Positions 55,433-64,000 of a DNA stretch of 64,000 nt are shown here, in pieces. Position 1 is the first letter of the stretch, and every line of letters begins with the position of its first letter. The DNA comes from Plazaster borealis. Lineage: Eukaryota > Echinodermata > Asteroidea > Forcipulatida > Labidiasteridae. Position numbers and translations under genes: made by a program. The notes under the pieces were generated by a model. It did not search any database, was not told where the DNA came from, and was given only the letters and a program-made list of their open reading frames with translations. Location: NCBI GenBank assembly GCA_021014325.1, contig CM037463.1, positions 372,001 through 436,000 of the forward strand. The letters are read 5' to 3'.

Positions 55433-55824
55433 TTAAAGGGTCTGCATACATTTGGTAATGTCTCTGAAAATTAATGGCAATAAAAACTTACCTGGTAAGA
55501 AGTACAGCAGCTTTGGATATTATAATGCATTTTGAGAAACTTTTCGATTAGAAATACTGCGGTTATGAAAAAAGGTATCACTTTTTATCCCACAAATTTG
55601 AATCTGAGAAGCACTGCAAGAACATTTTTCAGATTGTGTATTCCGATTGCAGATTATTCTTCCTGGTGGACATAACCGCTCCAGAATTTCGCCAATATCT
55701 CAAAAACGTAGCTACCTTTTGAAATGAAATTTTCACAGGTTAGTTTTATGGTATATATCTACAACTATATATAGGATTGAAACAAACAATGGGTTCCAAC
55801 TTCCATACGTATAGAGACCCTTTA
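55433..55824. mobile_element. TTAA-bounded MITE, second family
   Basis: Ends ttaaagggtctgcatac and cgtatagagaccctttaa, a cleaner pair than the 41,817 copy. It shares gaaaattaatggcaataaaa and gacataaccgctccag. Confidence 0.88.
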
Positions 55825-57096
55825 ACTAGAATTTGGCTAGCAGTGTTTTTTATAACTTGACGAGTGGTGTACGGGTATAGACTTGTAAATGTGCATGGTG
55901 CCATGTTCAATTAAAGCAACAAGACTCAACTTGCCTGTAAATTCTGTGTTGGATTTACATAATGCATACATGTACAGTCATGTACATTAGGCATATAATG
56001 GTAATTTCATTGAGCTGTGGTGGGCGAAGCACAATAATGGCACACTGCCAACAAGTCAATCATATTGAACCCAATTCACCTGGGAGTCAGTTTCCCTGTA
56101 TATTATGTGGTTTCATACGCATTCAGGGCGATGCGCGCACACTGACATGCTCGTCATTTCTTCATGCAGTTTGATTCCCAAAATGGCAGGCAGTATTAGC
56201 AGTGTGTGACCACAATTGCAAGGTGTCTAGTGACCATTTTAAAATTACCTCTCATCACTGTCATAATAAATCATGAATTGAAGCAATGAAGTTTCAAAAC
56301 AGAGTTCAGGGATCCAAATGCCTACTGGACTTCACAAGTAAACAAGTCTTGTGTGTCCAACCCCCCCCCCCCCCCAATCTTAGGAGAGAGTGAGCTGGGT
56401 GGTTGCAGTTCTCTTATAGTCTATAGTATAACTTAACAAAGAAACTTAAGTAAACAATCATTCCTGATCTTCGACTAGGGTTGGGACGCTTAACCGGTGA
56501 ACCGTTAACCATAACAAAAAAATGATGAAATCCGTTTCCAATTTTCCTTTTTGTTTGAACGAAGCTAAGAGTAAAGCAAAACATTAGACCTTCCTTTTCT
56601 GTAAAATGTTAGCGCCATACACTATCCAGGGAGAGTGATTGACATCCCTTTATGTGGTGGAATGTGTCATATCTTAATCCTGTACAATTTGTTATATATT
56701 ATTTTCAATCCCATGCATTTGTCATACATTTTGCTTTGTATGCATGTGCCCCTCACTGGTTTTATGACTGGGTATACTGTTCTATTTTTAATCCTGAAAA
56801 GTGTGTCTACAAGAAAATGGAGATCCTGTGATTATTGTGAGTACCCTGCACAATAGATCGCTTCTGAAGTTCCATTTAGCCGTTTAGGAAAATATACGTA
56901 GATGCACAAGCCTACCATTGACCACCCCTATGATATAGAAATAAAGCGAAGGTGCAATAATAAGAACATTTATATTATTTGTTTTCAATTGTTATAGTTT
57001 GTTATTATTATATTTCATTTTATCACAGCATCCAAAAGAAATGTCACATTTTCCTTTGTGCTGGTAGCTCCTAGAGTCAGGGTACATCTAGTGGCT
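55825..57096. other. Intron, no gene seen; poly-C run near 56,360
   Basis: AT-rich intron. A run of about 17 C at 56,360-56,376 is the only striking feature. Confidence 0.45.
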
Positions 57097-57234
57097 TTAG
57101 ATCTCGAGGGTCTTTCTTGGGAGTCTCACTGATCCCAGAAGCACCACCTTCCGGAGAAGATCAACTTTTACAGTCGTGCCAATTTTTTCTAGATGTTTCT
57201 CCAGTGTCTTTGGAATGGTGCCAAGTGCTCCCAC
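57097..57234 (-). mobile_element. LINE ORF remnant, C-terminal region
   Basis: The minus strand encodes 45 residues to a stop at 57,097-57,099: VGALGTIPKTLEKHLEKIG, TTVKVDLLRKVVLLGSVRLP, RKTLEI. The VGALG-I-K-LEK-L-K-G------LQK--LLG-A-ILRK-L pattern is one I know from C-terminal parts of non-LTR retrotransposon ORFs in fish and invertebrates. It is an isolated fragment. Confidence 0.6.
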
Positions 57235-59475
57235 CATTATTATTATTTATTTGGCATATCAGGGAACAATACAAAATACAAAAAGAAAAATACAATATAA
57301 ACAAGACAATAAGCCAGTGGCACATGCCTGGAATTTAAAAAGTTAACTCAATAAAAATGTTTTATTAAAAACCTTAAAAAACCAAACACCGTAATACGAT
57401 ATAGACAACATCAAAAATAGGCCTAAACGTTAAGATAAATTACACCAAAAACAAATTCCTAAAATAACTAAATAAACAAATAAAAACACTTAAAAAAGAA
57501 AAACAAACATTATTTAATTCTGCTTGTTGTAACCAACCCACTATGTGGATTGTGTAATTCCTACACATTACGAGGGTCAAAATGACTTTTTTAATTGGTT
57601 AGGGTTCCCATTGTAAACCTCCTTTTCAAAAGGTCATCAAGTGTCAAATGAATTATGCTTGATTGGATCAATCATCATACCCGAGTTTAAATTGACTTCT
57701 CAGGTTCATCTACGCAGTTGCTGTAACTTTGACTCGTGGAAGACTATTTGAAAGTATTAACGTACGAGGTGCATTCTACACAACGTTAAGTTCTCAAGGG
57801 CTAAATGACAACACAACACACATTTATAAACAGGTATACTGGTGTAACAGAACATTGAGCAAGGAACCGAAGCAGTCAAGTGGAAATAAATGAAAAAAAA
57901 AACAGAGAGGCAGAAAAAGCAAGGATTTAATATAGAGGTGCAGTAACTAAAAGGTTGCCATACATGCAAAGAAGATCCCAACAATAGAATGGAATCATAA
58001 ATATTAAATCTGATTCTACTGTGTCATTTACATATACACTGACCTTGTCTGAATTACAAAAAAACAACTAAGTATGATTGATTTGTATTTAGTACATGCT
58101 CACTGATAGCTTTATTGTAAATTACTTTAAAATAACCATGGTTGAACAGCCCAAGATGTTACATATGTTTGCCTTGGTCTATGGTCCCATGATGGTCCAA
58201 TCTATTGTAACAGAGTCAAGTACAGATTTCCAAGGCTGTGTATTGACTTGGGTGTATGTACATGTACAGTGTATATGTACACCAAGTTCACTCCCTACAC
58301 CTTGGATTATGGTGAAACTATTGACAAGATGTTTATGTTGAAACCTCTACTGAAGTGACCTACATTCCAGGGCATTCATTACCCTTGGCCTGGGGTCAAC
58401 AAGCTTCCAGGAAAGGGGCAAACAGTTAGCGTGGGTAGTTCATTTGGCATCTGACCAATCCAATCCTCCAGGAAGGGAGGTCAGGCAGGGATGATGATGG
58501 TTATTCAAGAAAGCCTTTCCTGTCTGAAAGTGAGAGGTGAAATAAATGTAATATAATGTTTTTAATTCTAAAATGAATACAAAGGCACAAAAGAGAATAA
58601 GTACAGTACATGTATATGGACCCATGTAACATGTATGGTAGTGTACATGTATGTAGCTGAGTTATTAATGCACCGGTCTGTGTCTGTATTCTTTGTAACT
58701 TTGATATCCAAATATTGTCAAGTACAGTAGGTGTTTCACCTCACAAATTGGTTTTATTGGAAGGGGATCGAATTGGAGGGGGGATACAGAAGACCACAGG
58801 GCTTGCAGCAAAAAGTTTTTACTGGACCAAAAAAGACCAGAATCAAAATGAGAACAAAAATTCTACACAGTTTAACATGTTTTTATTTGAACAAGCACAA
58901 CGAGAAAATTTATGGGTAAGTATACTTTGATACTCAATAGATTTGAGACTCAAAGTCAGCATTTGAAATTCATTATTATTATTATTTTTTGAATGAAAGA
59001 TAATACACAGTGAGATATTATTTCGTAAAATCATAAGACCGCTGGACTTGTTGGTCGGACAGTTTACTGGCTTCAGGCCTGTGGGACAGTTTCCAGTGTT
59101 CAATAAGCTTAGGTGGTTTTTCAGAATTACTGAGTCGTTAAAGTATCTGTTCAATACCGAACAATACCCAGAGGTGTTTTAGAAATGTGAGCTATGCGCA
59201 AATCTTTAAACATTTATATTTTCAACCTTATCAATGTTGAGAACAACCTTTCAGTGTAAATCTTGTGAGTAAAGTCCCTGGAAAGTCTCTGAGATTAGAC
59301 CAATGTTTTTTTGAGTAGGTTCATGTAGACAGATGAATCACATCGTCAGTCAGCTGAAGGAAATTGAAGGAATAATATTTGTGAAATGACTTTTATGAAT
59401 GATTAAGTATTAACAATAGTCATTTCTCAATTGCCTCAAGCATCACCATCATCCTTGACCTTAAGCTTCCAACAT
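57235..59475. other. Intron, no gene seen
   Basis: AT-rich intron of the plus-strand gene. No domain-bearing ORF, RNA gene or clear element ends recognised. Confidence 0.45.
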
Positions 59476-60049
59476 GGGGCCAATTTCGTAGCACTGCTTA
59501 ACGCCATGGTAAACAATCTTTCTTAGTAAATTACTGCAGAAAAATTTTCTTATGCGAAAACGTATTTCACAGATCAGAAAGAAAATCAGGCAGTCAGCTG
59601 GCGCGTTCACCTTGGATTTGATTTCGTGCTTACAGTAAGCGCCTGAAGATTAGTATGCCTTTTCCTGTGCTTTCAGTTAGCAGCAGTATACTTATACTTC
59701 TATGGGGGTTCTCATCAAAGCCTGTTCAACATCTAGATGAGGGACTGGTGTGTGGTGCTTCCAACAGTGGACACTTAGTGTGCTCTGGTTGTGCTATCAT
59801 TACATACAAGTGCTGATAGATTTGGTGCAAGTAAAAAACCCATTCTTTGTATTAATTGGCGTGGATTGCCTCCTGGAACAGCTCCACTGTGGGCAGCTCA
59901 ATGGCCTTCTGAGGAAGTGCATCCAAGTTTCTCAATGTCGTTGGCTTGAAGCTGTGTTTGTATGTATCTGTTGATGAGTTCAGTTGTATAAAATGGGAAT
60001 GACACAGTAAGCACAAAATCAGCCGTTAAGCAGCTCAATGAAATCGGGC
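59476..60049. mobile_element. Long member of the 'ccaatttcatagagc' MITE family
   Basis: ggggccaatttcgtagcact with gcttaacgcc at the left; the inverse gttaagcagctcaatgaaat with cgggc at the right. At about 570 bp it is three times longer than the other copies, so it probably carries an insertion. Confidence 0.65.
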
Positions 60050-60063
60050 ATTGGTTAGAAAAT

Positions 60064-61978
60064 AAAGGCCATGGCCATGGAGGAAATTGCCTCTGTTGTC
60101 TCTGTGAAGTATCAAGGCTGAGCTGGGCTGAACTGATGGATTCTAATGGGCACCAAGGCAAGAGCCAAGGCCATGGAGGAAATTGCCTCTGTTGCCTCTG
60201 TGAAGTATCAGGGCTGAACTGATGGATTCTAAGGGGCACCAAGGCAAGAGCCAAGGCCATGGAGGAAATTGCCTCTGTTGCCTCTGTGAAGTATCAGGGC
60301 TGAACTGATGGATTCTAAGGGGCACCAAGGCAAGGACCAAGGCCATGGAGGAAATTGCCTCTGTTGCCTCTGTGAAGTAGCAAGGTTGAACTGGGCTGAA
60401 CTGATGGATTCTAAGGGGCACCAAGGCAAGGACCAAGGCCATGGAGGAAATTGCCTCTGTTGCCTCTGTGAAGTATCAGGGCTAAACTGGGCTGAACTGG
60501 TGGATTCTAATGGGCACCAAGGCAAGGACCAAGGCCATGGAGGAAATTGCCTCTGTTGCCTCTGTGAAGTATCAGGGCTAAACTGATAGATTCCAAGGGG
60601 CACCCAGGCAAGGACCAAGACCAAGGAGGAAATTGCCTCTGTTGCCTCTGTGAAGTATCAGGGCTGAGCTGGGCTGAACTGATGGATTCTAAGGGGCACC
60701 AAGGCAAGGACCAAGGCCATGGAGGAAATTGCCTCTGTTGCCTCTGTGAAGTATCAGGGCTGAACTGGGCTGAACTGGTGGGTTCTAAGAGACACCAAGG
60801 CAAGGACCAAGGCCATGGAGGAAATTGCCTCTGTTGCCTCTGTGAAGTATCAGGGCTGAACTGATGGATTCTAAGGGGCATCAAGGCAAGAGCCAAGGCC
60901 ATGGAGGAAATTGCCTCTGTTGCCTCTGTGAAGTATCAGGGCTGAACTGGGCTGAACTGATGGATTCTAAGGGGCACCAAGGCAAGGACCAAGGCCATGG
61001 AGGAAATTGCCTCTGTTGCCTCTGTGAAGTATCAGGGCTAAACTGGGCTGAACTGGTGGATTCTAATGGGCACCAAGGCAAGGACCAAGGCCATGGAGGA
61101 AATTGCCTCTGTTGCCTCTGTGAAGTATCAGGGCTAAACTGATAGATTCCAAGGGGCACCCAGGCAAGGACCAAGACCAAGGAGGAAATTGCCTCTGTTG
61201 CCTCTGTGAAGTATCAGGGCTGAGCTGGGCTGAACTGATGGATTCTAAGGGGCACCAAGGCAAGGACCAAGGCCATGGAGGAAATTGCCTCTGTTGCCTC
61301 TGTGAAGTATCAGGGCTGAACTGGGCTGAACTGGTGGGTTCTAAGAGACACCAAGGCAAGGACCAAGGCCATGGAGGAAATTGCCTCTGTTGCCTCTGTG
61401 AAGTATCAGGGCTGAACTGATGGATTCTAAGGGGCATCAAGGCAAGAGCCAAGGCCATGGAGGAAATTGCCTCTGTTGCCTCTGTGAAGTATCAGGGCTG
61501 AACTGGGCTGAACTGATGGATTCTAAGGGGCACCAAGGCAAGGACCAAGGCCATGGAGGAAATTGCCTCTGTTGCCTCTGTGAAGTATCAGGGCTAAACT
61601 GGGCTGAACTGATGGATTCTAAGGGGCATCAAGGCAAGAGCCAAGGCCATAAAGGAAATTGCCTCTGTTGCCTCTGTGTAGTATCAGGGCTGAACTGATG
61701 GATTCTAATGGGCATCAAGGCAAGGACCAAGGCCATGGAGGAAATTGCCTCTGTTGCCTCTGTGAAGTATCAGGGCTGAACTGGGCTGAACTGGTGGGTT
61801 CTAAGGGGCACCAAGGCAAGGACCAAGGCCATGGAGGAAATTGCCTCTGTTGCCTCTGTGAAGTATCAGGGCTGAACTGGGCTGAACTGATGGATTCTAA
61901 GGGGCACCAAGGCAAGAGCCAAGGCCATGGAGGAAATTGCCTCTGTTGCCTCTGTGAAGTATCAGGGCTGATTTGATG
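60064..61978. repeat. Satellite of 86/96-bp units with 556-bp higher-order period
   Basis: Units start gggcaccaaggcaaggacca and end attgcctctgtgaagtatca-type sequence. They come in 86-bp and 96-bp forms, differing by a 10-bp ctgggctgaa insertion. Blocks at 60,507-60,902 and 61,063-61,458 are the same 556 bp apart (four 96 plus two 86). Unit words match the dispersed gggcaccaaggcaa MITEs. ORFs here are periodic artefacts. It lies about 750 bp upstream of the Ig2 exon. Confidence 0.93.
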
Positions 61979-62351
61979 GATTCTATTGTGTGGATTGATA
62001 GTCTTTTTGTAGGGAATATACTTTGTACAATGATAGATGCTTTGTTTTTAAGAATCTCTTCATGCTTCGTTCATAATACATTATGACTCCTTCTGAGGCC
62101 TGTCATGTTTATCCGTCCTATTCATTGTGCCTTCACGTATCATAATAACAAGTAATTAGTATGGTAGTAGCTTAAAGTCGTTTAGAATATGTGTAGATCT
62201 CTTATCCACTTTGATTTCCTTTTGATAAGCACTAATGACTCAATCATCAACTCGGAAGATTCGCTAATTGCTACATTAAAGTCACATTGCTGTATTGGAA
62301 AATGGTGTAAATTATTAATTTGTGAAGTAAGGAGTAATGATGCCTTTGCAA
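61979..62351. other. Intron, no gene seen
   Basis: Short AT-rich stretch between the satellite and the G-run repeat. Confidence 0.45.
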
Positions 62352-62572
62352 GGTTCTTACCAGGATTTTTCAAAACTGGGGGGGGGGGGGGGGGTTGTCA
62401 CATTCTTGACCCAATTTTTACATGTTTGGATCAAGCTCACTGAATTGGAACTGGGTCCTCAGATTGTTTTTTACTTGATGTTTATGTATGGTTTTAAATG
62501 CTCTTCTGTGCAACTGGGAGCATTGTAAATGGTTTTATTTTATGATTTTTGTGAATTTAATCTTAAATCTAT
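62352..62572. repeat. Dispersed repeat with G-run, copy 2
   Basis: ttttcaaaactgg followed by 17 G in total (62,378-62,394), then tgaattggaactgggtcctc and ttttttacttgatgtttatg. Homologous to 49,742-49,945. Confidence 0.78.
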
Positions 62573-62732
62573 AAAAATATTACATTTGTTTTTAATTACC
62601 TATGTATTGGTTATGTATCGGCTGCATTTTGTGCGTTATCAACCCGCATTTCAGCCTGATATGCTAATCTGGCATTGGGAGAAACCTGACAACATTTGTT
62701 CAATATTTTCCCTTCTTACTCTTTGTCTTCAG

Positions 62733-62880
62733 CACCTCTCAGCAAACCTCAGGTACTACCTCAATACGTAGAAGCAGTAGAGAATGGAGCAGCAAGATTA
62801 AGTTGTGATTATTCAGGCCACATGTTGTATCAACCAGTTCAATGGAAGAAAGATGGAGAGAACTTGGCAGAAAGTCCCAG
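62733..62880 (+). CDS. DCC-family Ig receptor, Ig domain 2, first exon
   Basis: A 148-nt exon, entry phase 1 (acceptor tttgtcttcag/CACC), exit phase 2 (donor AGTCCCAG/GTACTT). It encodes APLSKPQVLPQYVEAVENGA then ARLSCDYSGHMLYQPVQWKK and DGENLAESPR: strands A to C' of an Ig domain, with the B-strand Cys and C-strand Trp (VQWKKDG). The second half, with the other Cys, must lie beyond the window, because no matching exon is seen up to 64,000. Resembles the start of Ig2 in neogenin/DCC. Confidence 0.8.
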
Positions 62881-64000
62881 GTACTTAAAGCAAATTGATT
62901 TAACCTATTTCTATTATCCATTTCTCCCAAAACAGAAATAATAACAGGAAGTTTGATATTTCAGCTACTTTCTCATATCAAATATTATTGTGGTTAGAAA
63001 AGCAGTGTGTTTTTAATGCACCCTTTTTCTTATCTAGTGATTTAAAAAACAAGTTTATGGCTATTTTCATGATGTATTTACCCTATCCAGCCCAACCCAA
63101 TAAAATATAACTGCATGTTTAGTCTGATTTTGTTGGACTGAGGAGTTCACTAGTAAACTTATATGCTTTACATGGGATCAGGCATAATCAGAGTCCAACA
63201 GTTTGGATGTTAAGTTACTGAATCTTTTGTAAGATTGAGAAAGGAGAATCCTTGTGTAAGTCAATAAAGGGAGATACCAGAATCATAAATGCACACCCAC
63301 CAACATGTTTGTGTAACCCCTAGGACTTCTCATTGCTTGGACTGAGGTGGTTTTTTTTTGGCGATCCCCATTGGTTTTTTACCCTTTTGTTAAAGTCTTC
63401 TGTTTCAATGGGACACCCCAAGTACATCCCAAGTAACACTAGAAAACTGTGAAAGTCTACTTTTAGAACAAACACACACAAATCATTTATAGTAGATATT
63501 AACATCAATGCAGCACCTGCTGCTAAAAGAAAAAATCACAGCGCTCAATTGACCATATTTTTGACCGCATGAGGGCGCTTTCTTCAGGGAGTGTCTTGCA
63601 TCACAATTACAGTTTCATCTTATTTTAATTGCCTGTATGTAGTTTTCTTGCATCATCGACGAAATACATAAACATAATAATAACAACAATGGAAAAACCC
63701 TGTTTGTTTACTTGTTTTTCATCACGTAAAAATTGGTCCACAAACGCCCTCACGCAGTCAAAAATACGGCGAATACACATCGGTGTAAGGGCATAAACCA
63801 AATAACATCAAAAAATAATTTGACATTTCCAAAACAAAACTTTAGGAAGATGAATCACACACATTTAAGTGTCAGGTTCTTGTTATTGTACCAATTAAAA
63901 GTTTATCATTCCCGCCCCATAATTGTTATGTAGTAATGAAAATTTGTATCACCATTTCAATCTTATGTGACATTTAAAAGGTGCTTGCAGGTTATAGAAG
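62881..64000. other. Intron after Ig2 first exon, no gene seen
   Basis: AT-rich. Two short CpG-containing patches (gcatgagggcgctttcttca near 63,567; aacgccctcacgcagtc near 63,743) form a loose inverted pair (gagggcg/cgccctc), perhaps a small MITE. Confidence 0.45.

Noticed and set aside
59898..61976. Many repeated ORFs (CLCCLCEVSGLN, FPPWPW types) suggesting a Cys-rich secreted protein
   Set aside because: Frame-neutral consequence of the 86/96-bp satellite. Identical ORFs recur at a 556-bp spacing on both strands.

Overview
This is a eukaryotic, intron-rich genomic window from an invertebrate. Short phase 1-1 exons sit in long AT-rich introns full of tandem repeats, tRNA-derived SINEs, palindromic MITE-like elements and LINE relics. 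A WSC-PKD polycystin-1-type gene beside a DCC/neogenin-type netrin receptor, together with the repeat style, suggests a deuterostome invertebrate, most likely an echinoderm such as a sea star. The taxon is an inference from memory; no search was run. The ORFs are mostly shadows, so the coding map was built from splice sites, reading-phase continuity and domain recognition.

Left part (1-18,829, minus strand): the 3' two thirds of a DCC/neogenin-family receptor, read right to left. It holds FN3 domains 2, 3, 4, 5 and 6, a transmembrane exon and a cytoplasmic exon with a P1-like motif (PPDLWSSHE). All adjacent exon phases agree. Two in-frame microexons (42 nt between FN4 and FN5, 33 nt between FN6 and the membrane) look like alternative linkers. 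The exon containing the membrane span also encodes a segment of 28 cysteines in 70 residues just inside the membrane. Tandem arrays fill the introns, and two of them start exactly at 5' splice sites.

A 500-N gap (18,830-19,329) follows. Its left edge lies inside a SINE-like sequence.

Right of the gap (19,330-25,634, minus strand): a signal-peptide exon, a WSC exon, a PKD exon, a PKD-like exon and a fifth exon. These look like the 5' end of a polycystin-1-like gene. The last visible exon ends in phase 0 and the FN2 exon across the gap starts in phase 1, so the two are not directly joined. Head-to-head with this gene, a plus-strand gene starts at 27,356: signal peptide, Ig1 (34,416-34,700) and the first half of Ig2 (62,733-62,880), all resembling the N-terminus of a DCC-family receptor. 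It runs off the window.

The minus-strand receptor lacks its Ig half and the plus-strand gene shows only the Ig half. The simplest reading is that the sequence right of the gap is inverted in the scaffold relative to the left, splitting one receptor gene, while the WSC-PKD gene is its divergent neighbour. A true WSC-PKD-FN3 fusion or two paralogues remain possible. The rest of the window (27-64 kb) is intron of the plus-strand gene, with nested LINEs, at least five MITE families, tRNA-Leu-like SINEs, a 24-bp minisatellite and a 1.9-kb satellite with a 556-bp higher-order period.
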